Source: Prevotella sp. Rep29
Lineage (GTDB): Bacteria > Bacteroidota > Bacteroidia > Bacteroidales > Bacteroidaceae
DNA length: 64,000 nt
Reading direction: 5' to 3'
NCBI RefSeq assembly: GCF_019551475.1
Contig: NZ_CP047159.1
Coordinates: 2,480,001 to 2,544,000, forward strand
The notes beneath the pieces were generated by a model, which was not told the DNA's origin, searched no databases, and saw nothing but the letters and a program-made list of their open reading frames with translations. Shown here piece after piece: positions 8,848-17,074 of this stretch. Both the position numbers and the translations under genes were made by a program. The stretch's first letter is position 1; every line of letters starts with the position of its first letter.

Positions 8848-10355
8848 CTGATGTTGTCAACAAAGCGGAACAGCCTGTTCCAGCGGATTTTCTGCCCGAA
8901 ACTCTCAGGATTGATAGAAAGCCATATGAAAAGCGGTTTACCGACAACATGGTCTTCAGGCACGAAACCCCAGTACCGCGAGTCAGCAGAGTTGTGGCGG
9001 TTGTCACCCATCATCCAGTAATAGTCCATCTTGAACGTATAACTCTCCGCCCGGCTGCCATTGATGTATATATCACCGTCACGCACCTCAAGACGGTTTT
9101 TCTCATACACACGGATAGGACGCTCATAGACAGGCAGATTCTCCAGCGTCAGCCTCACCGTCTCACCCTTCTTTGGAATCCACACAGGACCGTAGTTGTC
9201 ACGCGTCCAACCATAAAAGCCGTTCAGCGGATACACCTTGTAATTGTCAGCATGGTTGGCATCCGTCACAGGCACAATCTTCTCCACAATCCGCCTGTCA
9301 GCCGCCAGCGCCTTATAGGCAGCATTCGTCATCGGCATCACAATCGGCATCGGATACTTGTCATCATAAATCAGCCCGCCGTTCCTGTCAACATAGTCCT
9401 CATCCAGTTTCGTCAGACCAAGGTCCTCAGCCGTGATATCCAACTCTTCCAACAGGCTCTTTTCAATCAGCGTGTTACGCCTGAACGTGACATAATAGCT
9501 ATACTGCACCTCCTCCGGCTCCTTATTCAGCTTCCCGTTGATATAGACACGCCGGTCTTTAATCTGGAGCGTCTGTCCGGGCAGCCCCACACAACGCTTC
9601 ACATAATTCTCCCTGCGGTCCGTAGGACGCGCCGTCAGCGTACCAAATTCCGCCGCGTTATTCCTGATATATGCCGCACCCGTCGCCATCACACGCCCAT
9701 AAAAATCCCAGCGGTGCGAAGCATCCATCGCAGCTATCGTCGTGTCCGCAAGACTCAACTGTTGCCTGCCGCACACATAACACGCCTGATAATAATCCTG
9801 CGCCTCATACACCGGACTCGACATCACCGTGTCACCCGCAGGATAGTTAAACACCACGATGTCATTCTGCTCAACATGCCCCAGACCCTTCACACGCCGA
9901 TATTCCCATTGCGGCCACGAAATATAACTTTTACAACCGAAAAGCGGCAGCGTATGCTGCGTCAACGGCATCGTCAGCGGCGTCTGCGGAATACGCGGAC
10001 CATAACTCACCTTCGACACAAACAGATAGTCACCACGCAAAAGCGACTTCTCCAGCGAACTCGAAGGAATCACATAATTCTGGAAGAAAAACAGATTGAT
10101 GAAATACACAGCCACCAAAGCAAACACAATCGCATCAATCCACGACATCACAGCACGCACAGGACGCTCCGAATCCTTCCACCACTGCCAGCGAATCCTC
10201 TTCGTGATATACACATCATAGATGAACGGAACCACAATCAGACCCCACCAACTCTTCACCCAATACAAAAACAACAGGAACAAGACAACAACAACAATAA
10301 ACTTCGTCCATTGCCACCTCATGTTCAGTCCCTTCTTTTCCTTATCTTTCATCAA
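8844..10355 (-). CDS. lepB: Signal peptidase I
   Basis: Inner-membrane serine protease that removes Sec/Tat signal peptides. Two membrane segments (about 17-46 and 71-92) precede the catalytic domain. The active-site serine is in IPSSSLEKSLL (about residue 100) and the general-base lysine in NYVKRCVGLPG (about 253). The C-terminal family box MGDNRHNSADSRYWG is also present. At 503 residues it is much longer than the E. coli enzyme, as usual for Bacteroidetes, because of an insert in the catalytic domain. The second methionine (MKDKEKK) may be the true start. It is the upstream gene of a coupled pair with the WbqC-like gene. Confidence 0.92.
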   Translation of the reverse strand: MMKDKEKKGLNMRWQWTKFIVVVVLFLLFLYWVKSWWGLIVVPFIYDVYITKRIRWQWWKDSERPVRAVMSWIDAIVFALVAVYFINLFFFQNYVIPSSSLEKSLLRGDYLFVSKVSYGPRIPQTPLTMPLTQHTLPLFGCKSYISWPQWEYRRVKGLGHVEQNDIVVFNYPAGDTVMSSPVYEAQDYYQACYVCGRQQLSLADTTIAAMDASHRWDFYGRVMATGAAYIRNNAAEFGTLTARPTDRRENYVKRCVGLPGQTLQIKDRRVYINGKLNKEPEEVQYSYYVTFRRNTLIEKSLLEELDITAEDLGLTKLDEDYVDRNGGLIYDDKYPMPIVMPMTNAAYKALAADRRIVEKIVPVTDANHADNYKVYPLNGFYGWTRDNYGPVWIPKKGETVRLTLENLPVYERPIRVYEKNRLEVRDGDIYINGSRAESYTFKMDYYWMMGDNRHNSADSRYWGFVPEDHVVGKPLFIWLSINPESFGQKIRWNRLFRFVDNIR

Positions 10356-10356
10356 A

Positions 10357-10456
10357 CTTCAATTATTTATCAATTATCAATTGTCAATTATCAATTAAGT
10401 TTCGCAAGTATGCGAAATACTAATATTAGCTCTCCCTTCGGTCGCTGATTTTCAAT
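10357..10456. repeat. AT-rich TCAATT repeat upstream of lepB
   Basis: Copies of TATCAATTATCAATTGTCAAT lie directly upstream of lepB. They belong to the same AT-rich family seen at 10.6-10.75, 25.6 and 61.65 kb. Confidence 0.6.
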
Positions 10457-10568
10457 TCAGTCGCCTGTGGCGAGAAATCTTTCAAATCTGTACAAATCAA
10501 ACAAATCTATTTTGAAAGATTTGAAAGGATTTGTGTGATTTCTGTCACGAAGTGACACTCATTTTCAG
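10457..10568. repeat. 112-bp hairpin repeat, copy A
   Basis: Starts TCAGTCGCC and ends CATTTTCAG. It is nearly identical over its full 112 bp to 25778-25889. Small hairpins sit near both ends (TCGCC-GGCGA; TGTCAC-GTGACA). Between them, four CAAATC-type units on the left arm face GATTTG-type units on the right arm, so the whole copy could fold into one long hairpin. It has no coding capacity; MITE-like. Confidence 0.8.
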
Positions 10569-10572
10569 CAAG

Positions 10573-10752
10573 AAATCCCTAATCATATTTATCAATTATC
10601 TAATCGTCTTTGACGCTTTTACCAAGCGTAGCGACTAAAAGAATTATCAATTATTAATTAGAATACCCCCTAATCATAATTCTTAATTTTTAATTCTTAA
10701 TTCATAATTAGAATACCCTCTAACCATATTTATCAATTGTCAATTATCAATT
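10573..10752. repeat. AT-rich dispersed repeat reaching into dapB
   Basis: Tandem partial copies of the motif GAATACCCyCTAACCATATTTATCAATT. The copy at about 10711-10754 supplies the last codons and stop of dapB. Related copies are at 25.6 kb and 61.65 kb in the opposite orientation. Confidence 0.7.
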
Positions 10753-11492
10753 AACATGCTTCTCAGCAAACCACTATGCTCCGCCGTATACTCAGCAGCC
10801 AACACCGCCCCAAGCGCAAACCCCATGCGTGAATGCGCCCGGTGCGTAATCGTGATACCGTCAGCCTCACTCTCATACCTCACCGTATGAATACCAGCCA
10901 CCTCACCCTCACGCACACAGTCGATAGGCACCTCATTCACACCCGGCTCATGCTCACACACAGTCGTCCCGTCAGCACGCGTGAAACGCCGCGTACACCA
11001 CGACGTCTTCCCGTCAAGACGACCAATCATATCCTCCGCCAGCGAAATAGCCGTGCCACTCGGATGGTCCAACTTATGCACATGATGCGTCTCCACCAGC
11101 GACGGCTCATACTGACCAAACCTGTTCATCAACTCAGCCAGGTAACGGTTCAAAGCAGAGAAAATAGCAACACCAACCGAGAAATTCGACGACCAGAAAA
11201 GCGTCCTACCCTCCTCCTCACACATACGGCGCACCTCGTCACCATACCTCTCCATCCAACCAGTAGAGCCACTCACCACCTTTACACCCCTCGCAAAAGC
11301 ACGGCACACATTCTCATAAGCCGCAGACGGCGACGTGAACTCAATCGCCACATCAGCAGAGCCGAAAGCCTCACCGTCAAAGTCACCCTGATTCTCCACA
11401 TCAATGATGCACACAATCTCATGTCCCCGACTGACAGCAACCTGCTCAATCATCCGTCCCATCTTCCCATATCCAATCAATGCAATCTTCAT
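10740..11492 (-). CDS. dapB: 4-hydroxy-tetrahydrodipicolinate reductase
   Basis: Cytosolic NAD(P)H-dependent reductase of the diaminopimelate/lysine pathway. The N-terminal Rossmann motif is GYGKMGRM (residues 7-14). The catalytic and substrate-binding block is ETHHVHKLDHPSGTA (about 135-149), with the histidine pair and lysine of the family. 250 residues is normal. The final residues LIDN and the stop are encoded by an AT-rich dispersed repeat, so the original C-terminus was probably slightly different. The neighbour across about 200 bp (DUF2851 gene) is divergent. Confidence 0.93.
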   Translation of the reverse strand: MKIALIGYGKMGRMIEQVAVSRGHEIVCIIDVENQGDFDGEAFGSADVAIEFTSPSAAYENVCRAFARGVKVVSGSTGWMERYGDEVRRMCEEEGRTLFWSSNFSVGVAIFSALNRYLAELMNRFGQYEPSLVETHHVHKLDHPSGTAISLAEDMIGRLDGKTSWCTRRFTRADGTTVCEHEPGVNEVPIDCVREGEVAGIHTVRYESEADGITITHRAHSRMGFALGAVLAAEYTAEHSGLLRSMLIDN

Positions 11493-11638
11493 CTCTTCGT
11501 TTATCTGAATTGTGCCACAAAGATAGTGACTTTCAGGGAAAATGGCGGTCTTTTTAACTTAAAACAACAAAAATACAGGTTAAGACAGGTCCTTTTTAGC
11601 AGTTTTTGGGGGAAATCGGACAAAAAGCAGGGAAAACG

Positions 11639-11670
11639 TTTGCTTTTTATAAAAAATCACACTACTTTTG
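11639..11670 (+). promoter_or_regulatory. Promoter of the DUF2851-dprA operon
   Basis: TTTG (11639-11642), 20 bp, then TACTTTTG (11663-11670): a full match to the Bacteroidetes primary-sigma consensus. Transcription would start about 18 bp before the ATG at 11695, which argues against the earlier TTG start at 11668. Confidence 0.75.
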
Positions 11671-11694
11671 TTTGCGCAAAAAAAGCAACAAGAA

Positions 11695-13044
11695 ATGGAG
11701 CAATTACTGCATTACGTTTGGAAACACCGCATCTTCCCACTACAAGGACTAAAAACCACCGACGGACAAACAGTGGAGGTCATCGACTGTGGACTGCCAA
11801 ACCGGCACGCAGGACCCGACTTCTTCAACGCAAAGGTCAAAATCAACGGAACACTCTGGGTGGGAAATGTGGAGATTCATGAGCGCGCCAGTGACTGGTA
11901 TGCGCATCACCACAACCGAGATACTGCATACGACAACGTCGTGCTCCACGTCTGCCAAACCATCGACCGAAAGGTGACACGCTCAGATGGCGAACCCATT
12001 CCGCAACTATGCCTGACCGTCCCTGAATCCGTGCAACAGAACTATCAGACGCTCCTCACTGATGACCGCTACCCACCATGCCGACAGACTGTCGAAACAC
12101 TCCCACCCATCAACGTACATGCATGGCTGAACACACTCTGCGTGGAACGCCTGGAGCAGAAGACGGAACTCATCACGCAGCGGGTCACACAAAGCAACGG
12201 AAACTGGGAAAATGCCTATTTCGAAACACTCGCACGCAGCTTCGGCTTCGGCGTCAACGGCGACGTCTTTGAAAGATGGGCACGCCAAATTCCTCTCATT
12301 GCCGTAGGACGACACCGAGACAACCCTCTGCAGGTGGAAGCAATGTTCATCGGACAGGCAGGACTGCTCGATGCCGAAAACATTCCTGAGCGACATCGCG
12401 AGGAAACCCTCTGCGACCCCTATTTCCAGCAACTGCTTGCCGAATATCGCTATCTCGCACATAAACTCTCACTCAAACCCATGGACGGCGCGTCCTGGCG
12501 CTTTCTCCGACTGCGCCCACAGAATTTCCCACACATACGGCTCGCACAACTCACAAACCTCTACTGCCTGGGAAAAACAAGTTTGAGCAAACTGACAGAA
12601 TGCCGAACGGCAAAACAGATGAGCGACCTTCTCCGAACAGGCGTCACACCCTATTGGCAGACACACTATCTCTTCGGACGCGAAACCACAGAAAGCACCA
12701 AACAACTTTCTGCACGCTCACTGCAACTGCTCATCATCAACGCAGCCATCCCCACACTTTTCGCCTACGGGCGCCATCTCGGCAAGGAGGAGTGGTGCGA
12801 ACGCGCCGTCGCGCTGCTCGACGAGATAAAGGCTGAAGACAACCATATCACCCGCATGTGGCAAACAGCCCGCATCCCCATCAAGACGGCAGCTGACTCG
12901 CAGGGACTCGTGCAGCTCAAAAACGACTATTGCGACAAAAAAGCATGTCTGCGCTGCCGGTTCGGACACGAACATCTTAAAGCCACCGCGAGACCTCTCT
13001 CTACCACTTCGAAGGAAAACATGAGAGGAGGGTCGTTAATATAA
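11695..13044 (+). CDS. DUF2851 family protein
   Basis: 449 residues from ATG 11695. The opening MEQLLHYVWKHRIFPL and the block IDCGLPNRHAGPDFFNAKV followed by VGNVEIHERASDW are hallmarks of DUF2851, a Bacteroidetes-specific family of unknown function. The C-terminus has a cysteine cluster (CDKKACLRCRFGHE), which may bind metal. The gene is 14 bp upstream of dprA and likely co-transcribed with it, as in many Bacteroidales. This hints at nucleic-acid work but proves nothing. Confidence 0.85.
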   Translation: MEQLLHYVWKHRIFPLQGLKTTDGQTVEVIDCGLPNRHAGPDFFNAKVKINGTLWVGNVEIHERASDWYAHHHNRDTAYDNVVLHVCQTIDRKVTRSDGEPIPQLCLTVPESVQQNYQTLLTDDRYPPCRQTVETLPPINVHAWLNTLCVERLEQKTELITQRVTQSNGNWENAYFETLARSFGFGVNGDVFERWARQIPLIAVGRHRDNPLQVEAMFIGQAGLLDAENIPERHREETLCDPYFQQLLAEYRYLAHKLSLKPMDGASWRFLRLRPQNFPHIRLAQLTNLYCLGKTSLSKLTECRTAKQMSDLLRTGVTPYWQTHYLFGRETTESTKQLSARSLQLLIINAAIPTLFAYGRHLGKEEWCERAVALLDEIKAEDNHITRMWQTARIPIKTAADSQGLVQLKNDYCDKKACLRCRFGHEHLKATARPLSTTSKENMRGGSLI

Positions 13045-13058
13045 ATTTAGAAGCATTT

Positions 13059-14192
13059 ATGGAACAACAGGAAATATTACATGCCATGACACTGGCACGA
13101 CTATGCCGCTTCTCACCTGCCACCGCCACACAACTATATCGGCAGGCAGGATCGGCAACGGCTGTCATGCAGCATCGACACGATATCAAGGCACTGATAC
13201 CAGACGCCACCAAACACCTGACAGGCATCTTCCTGCATGCTGATGAAGAACTCAGACGCGCCGAACAGGAACTGCAATATGACCAGCAAAGGGGAATTCT
13301 GCCACTCGTCATGAACGATGAGCGCTATCCCGTACGACTCAAAGAATGCGACGACGCACCAATCATACTCTACTACAAGGGAACGGCAAACCTGAACCAT
13401 CGACATGTAATCAGCATCGTCGGCACACGCCACTGCACAACCTACGGACAGGAACTTGTGCAACGCTTTGTCAGCGACTTGCGACTCCTTTGTCCGCAGA
13501 CTCTGATTGTCAGCGGACTGGCATACGGCATTGATGTGTGTGCACACCGTCAGGCATTGACAAATGCCTTTGACACAGTCGGAGTCTTGGCTCACGGTCT
13601 TGACGAACTCTATCCCTCACACCATCGGCAGACGGCCAACGAGATGGCACGGCAAGGTGGTCTGATTACGGAGTTTATGACGCAGACAAGACCGGAGAAA
13701 ATGAATTTCGTCCAGCGAAACCGCATCGTCGCCGGCATGTCTGATGCATGTATCGTGGTGGAGTCGGCTGAGAAAGGAGGCAGCCTCATCACGGCAACCA
13801 TCGCACGGAGCTACGACCGCGACGTATTCGCCTTCCCGGGGCGCGTGGCAGACAAGGCTTCGGCAGGCTGCAACCAACTGATTCAAGACAACGTCGCAGC
13901 ACTGATTACAAGTGCTGAAGATTTTGTCAAAGCCATGCGGTGGGAAAGTGACAAACAATTGCAAGAAGCGCAGTCCAACGGCATCGAAAGACAACTGTTC
14001 CCCGAATTTTCCGACGATGAACTGAAGATTGTCGAAGTGCTGAAAAAGACAAACGACCTGCAAATCAACATCCTTGCCGTGCAGTGTGGAATGCCGGTCA
14101 GCCGCCTCTCCGCAACACTGTTCGAACTGGAGATGAAGGGCGTTGTAAAGACACTTGCCGGAGGAACGTATCACTTGATGGCACTGCGCTAA
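13059..14192 (+). CDS. dprA: DNA-processing protein DprA
   Basis: Loads RecA on incoming single-stranded DNA during transformation. 377 residues: an N-terminal helix-hairpin-helix region (about 1-70) and the Rossmann-like core with ISIVGTRHCTTYG (about 108), VSGLAYGIDVCAHR and the block VVESAEKGGSLITA. It ends in a C-terminal winged helix (about 310-375, LQINILAVQCGMPVSRLS), which many DprA proteins carry. It has all the expected parts, so it looks functional. Confidence 0.93.
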   Translation: MEQQEILHAMTLARLCRFSPATATQLYRQAGSATAVMQHRHDIKALIPDATKHLTGIFLHADEELRRAEQELQYDQQRGILPLVMNDERYPVRLKECDDAPIILYYKGTANLNHRHVISIVGTRHCTTYGQELVQRFVSDLRLLCPQTLIVSGLAYGIDVCAHRQALTNAFDTVGVLAHGLDELYPSHHRQTANEMARQGGLITEFMTQTRPEKMNFVQRNRIVAGMSDACIVVESAEKGGSLITATIARSYDRDVFAFPGRVADKASAGCNQLIQDNVAALITSAEDFVKAMRWESDKQLQEAQSNGIERQLFPEFSDDELKIVEVLKKTNDLQINILAVQCGMPVSRLSATLFELEMKGVVKTLAGGTYHLMALR

Positions 14193-14219
14193 ATGTCTAA
14201 TAAGTAATTATAACGGGTG

Positions 14220-15176
14220 ATGAGGATTGGGAATATTGATTTTGGTGAGCAGCCGGTGTTCTTGGCACCGATGGAGGATGTGACGGATATCGGCTTCCGC
14301 CGGTTGTGCAAGCGTTTCGGTGCTGCCATGGTCTATACGGAGTTCGTATCGGCTGAGGCACTGGTGCGCTCGGTGCGCTCGACAATGGACAAACTGGCGA
14401 TTGCTGACGAGGAGCGTCCTGTTGGGATTCAGCTTTACGGCAGGGATGCTGATGCGATGGTTGAGGCTGCCCGCATGGTTGAGGCTGCCCGTCCGGATGT
14501 GATTGACTTGAATTTCGGCTGTCCCGTGAAGAAGGTTGCCGGCAAGGGTGCCGGTGCGGGCATGCTGCGGAATATCCCTCTCTTGCTCGAAATCACTGAA
14601 AGAGTGGTGAAGGCAGTACATACACCCGTAACGGTGAAGACCCGTCTGGGGTGGGACTGCGAGAACCTTATCATCACCGAACTGGCTGAGCGCTTGCAGG
14701 ATTGTGGGATTCGTGCGCTGACGATTCATGGGCGGACTCGTTCTCAGATGTACACGGGTGTGGCTGACTGGACGCTCATTGGTGAGGTGAAGCGGAATCC
14801 ACGTATTCACATTCCTATCATCGGCAATGGCGATATCACTTGTCGCGAGGAGGCGCTGATGGCTTTCGAGCGTTATGGCGTCGATGCCGTGATGGTGGGG
14901 CGTGCCACGTTTGGTCGTCCGTGGCTCTTTCAGGAGATTGCCACAGGGCAGAGCCTCTCGCGGCGCGAGCAGATTGGGATTCTTGAGGAGTTGTTGCGTA
15001 TCAATGTGGAGCGCATTGATGAGCGGCGGGGTATTATCCACACGCGGCGGCATCTGGCTTCGACACCTGTATTCAAAGGCATCCCAAACTTCCGACCGAC
15101 ACGTATTGCCATGCTGCGCGCAGAAACGCTGGAGGAACTGACGGGGATATTGGATAAACTGAAAAATGAGGAATAA
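14220..15176 (+). CDS. dusB: tRNA-dihydrouridine synthase
   Basis: Flavin enzyme that reduces uridines in the tRNA D-loop. FLAPMEDVTDIGFRRLC lies near residue 14 and the active-site cysteine is in DLNFGCPVKKVAGKGAGAGM (about 100). FMN-binding blocks HGRTRSQMYTG and GNGDI follow. 318 residues is normal. GTG at 14217 directly precedes the ATG chosen here. It follows dprA by 27 bp and leads into ribF after 6 bp, so the three are probably one operon. Confidence 0.92.
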   Translation: MRIGNIDFGEQPVFLAPMEDVTDIGFRRLCKRFGAAMVYTEFVSAEALVRSVRSTMDKLAIADEERPVGIQLYGRDADAMVEAARMVEAARPDVIDLNFGCPVKKVAGKGAGAGMLRNIPLLLEITERVVKAVHTPVTVKTRLGWDCENLIITELAERLQDCGIRALTIHGRTRSQMYTGVADWTLIGEVKRNPRIHIPIIGNGDITCREEALMAFERYGVDAVMVGRATFGRPWLFQEIATGQSLSRREQIGILEELLRINVERIDERRGIIHTRRHLASTPVFKGIPNFRPTRIAMLRAETLEELTGILDKLKNEE

Positions 15177-15182
15177 CACGAT

Positions 15183-16169
15183 ATGCAGACTATTTTTCTG
15201 AACGAGACGTACAGTGGAAACAAGGATTGTGTGGCGACTATCGGCTTTTTCGATGGTGTGCATAAGGGTCACGAGTTTCTTATCCGACGGGTGATTACTG
15301 ATGCCCGGAACTTGGGGTTGGCTGCTGCGGTGGTCACTTTCGACCGCCATCCCCGTGAGGTGTTGGGGGGTGGCAATGGTCCGGGAATGCTGTGTACGCT
15401 TGAGGAGCGTATCGAAAGGATTGGCAGGACGGGCATCGACTTCTGCTTTGTGGTTCCGTTCAGTCGCGAGGTGTCGATGTTGTCGGCTCATGACTTCATG
15501 AAGGATGTGCTCAAAGGTCAGTTTGGTGTGCGGCAGCTTGTCATCGGTTACGACAATCGTTTCGGTCACGACCGGACGGAAGGGTTTGAGGACTATGTGC
15601 GTTTCGGCAGCGAAATGGGCATGGAGGTGTTGGGATGCAGTGCCTTTCAGGAAGATGGGGTTTATGTCAGTTCGTCTGTCATACGTGGTTATCTTTCAAA
15701 CGGGCAGATTACTGAAGCCACACAATGTCTCGGTTATCAATATTCGCTCACGGCACGGGTGGTGCGTGGCGAACAGGAAGGGCGCAAAATGGGTTTCCCT
15801 ACTGCCAATCTTGACATCAGCCATACGCGCAAACTGATTCCTCAGCAGGGTGTGTATGCTGTCTATGTGCATATCGGCGATGACAGCCGGCGCTGGTTGG
15901 GGATGATGAATATCGGACGGCGTCCGACGTTCGGCGACAAGCCGATGACAGCAGAGGTGCATATCCTCGACTTCAACGGAGATTTGTACGGGAAGGAGAT
16001 TTCCGTCGCATTCATCCGCCGTCTGCGTGGCGAGCGGCTGTTTGCTTCGCCTGAGGAACTGGCAGAACAGTTGCGCAGGGATTGTATGGAGGTGAAGACC
16101 CACCCTAACCTTTCCCCAAATGGAGAGGAAATAAAGACCCACCCTAACCCTCCCGAGGGAAGGGGATGA
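15183..16169 (+). CDS. ribF: Bifunctional riboflavin kinase / FAD synthetase with a repeat-derived tail
   Basis: Makes FMN and FAD from riboflavin. The N-terminal nucleotidyltransferase has IGFFDGVHKGHEFLI (residues 20-34) and TFDRHP; the C-terminal kinase domain has GRKMGFPTANLDI and the GVYAV block. About 302 residues are the true protein. The last 26 (after DCME: VKTHPNLSP... to THPNPPEGRG) are a translation of a dispersed GC-rich repeat that removed the original stop. The enzyme core is complete, so activity is probably kept. Confidence 0.9.
   Translation: MQTIFLNETYSGNKDCVATIGFFDGVHKGHEFLIRRVITDARNLGLAAAVVTFDRHPREVLGGGNGPGMLCTLEERIERIGRTGIDFCFVVPFSREVSMLSAHDFMKDVLKGQFGVRQLVIGYDNRFGHDRTEGFEDYVRFGSEMGMEVLGCSAFQEDGVYVSSSVIRGYLSNGQITEATQCLGYQYSLTARVVRGEQEGRKMGFPTANLDISHTRKLIPQQGVYAVYVHIGDDSRRWLGMMNIGRRPTFGDKPMTAEVHILDFNGDLYGKEISVAFIRRLRGERLFASPEELAEQLRRDCMEVKTHPNLSPNGEEIKTHPNPPEGRG
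16096..16168 (+). repeat. REP-like GC-rich repeat inside the ribF end
   Basis: Two copies of AAGACCCACCCTAACC with C-run/G-run hairpin arms (for example CCCTCCCGAGGGAAGGGG). The same motif family, CCCACCCTAACCCTCCC, occurs after gyrB at 63.9 kb. Here it is read in frame as a 26-residue tail of RibF. Confidence 0.75.
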
Positions 16170-16220
16170 ATATAGGGGAGAAGTGATTTGAAATTAACAT
16201 GTTAAAAGAAGAAGAGTAAT

Positions 16221-17036
16221 ATGAGAAAAGCGATTATTTATCTGTGTGTGTTTGTTGCCGTACAAATTTTCGTCATCTATGCCGTACAGACGGTTTGGCT
16301 GATGGCGGAAGGGATGGAAGTCGGTCGTGCCCTGCAACTTGTATTATCGGGCAAGGCGGTCACCTCCGTTCCTATGCTGATAGCTGCCTCGGCAGCATAT
16401 AGCATGATTCTGCTCATCGTCTTCCTGAAGGCACGATGGAGTGAAGTCTCCCCCAACTATCTGCGCACGCGTCCCTGGGCTGTCATCTTCTGGTCTGCCG
16501 TTGCCGCCATGGGCACCATCATTCCTTCGCTCTGGCTACAGGAACAGATGCCTGCGCTGCCCGACATCATGAAAAACGAGTTTGCTGCCATTCTGAGTTC
16601 TCCCTGGGGGTATCTCACCATCTGCATCTTCGCTCCCGTCGTTGAGGAGGTGATTTTCCGCGGAGCCGTGTTGCGTGCATTGATGGAGCGGACTGATGAA
16701 AAGAAGGGTTTCTGGGTTCCCGTCCTTATCTCTGCCGTGCTGTTTGCTGTCGTTCACATAAACCCGGCGCAGATGCCTCACGCTTTCCTGCTCGGCATTC
16801 TCCTGGGTTGGATGTATGCCCGCACCGGAAGCATCATTCCGGGCATCGTGGTCCATTGGGTGAACAACACCGTCGCCTACGTTGGTTTTCATCTGCTTCC
16901 CGGGTCGATGGATGCCCAGCTTACTGACCTTTTCGGCAGTCCCACCCGCGTCCTGCTGGCAGTAGCCCTCTCGCTCGTGTGCATCCTCCTACCGGCGATT
17001 TTCCAACTTCACCTGCGGATGAAGAAGGCATCATGA
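16221..17036 (+). CDS. CPBP-family intramembrane glutamic endopeptidase
   Basis: 271 residues with several hydrophobic segments (about 5-25, 45-70, 85-105, then the core helices). The CAAX/bacteriocin-processing protease motifs are present. EEVIFRGAVLRAL (EExxxR, about 142) is the first; FAVVHINPAQMPHAFLLGILL with the catalytic histidine and HWVNNTVAYV follow. The family cleaves in or near membranes; the substrate is unknown. It lies 1.9 kb from a C39-peptidase remnant and an outer-membrane barrel, but the TPR regulator between them is on the opposite strand, so a functional link is only speculation. Confidence 0.85.
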   Translation: MRKAIIYLCVFVAVQIFVIYAVQTVWLMAEGMEVGRALQLVLSGKAVTSVPMLIAASAAYSMILLIVFLKARWSEVSPNYLRTRPWAVIFWSAVAAMGTIIPSLWLQEQMPALPDIMKNEFAAILSSPWGYLTICIFAPVVEEVIFRGAVLRALMERTDEKKGFWVPVLISAVLFAVVHINPAQMPHAFLLGILLGWMYARTGSIIPGIVVHWVNNTVAYVGFHLLPGSMDAQLTDLFGSPTRVLLAVALSLVCILLPAIFQLHLRMKKAS

Positions 17037-17074
17037 CACCATGTTATTAGAAGGCATCGTGACAACGTGTTATT
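17024..17074. repeat. Tandem 25-bp repeat across two convergent stop codons
   Basis: GAAGGCATC-(A/G)TGACA-(C/A)C-(A/G)TGTTATT occurs at 17024-17048 and 17050-17074. The first copy contains the CPBP stop codon and the second overlaps the TPR-regulator stop on the other strand. Confidence 0.7.

Noticed and set aside
8826-10448. 540-residue plus-strand frame over lepB
   Set aside because: Arg/His-rich composition typical of the reverse frame of a GC-rich gene; lepB on the other strand has all catalytic motifs.
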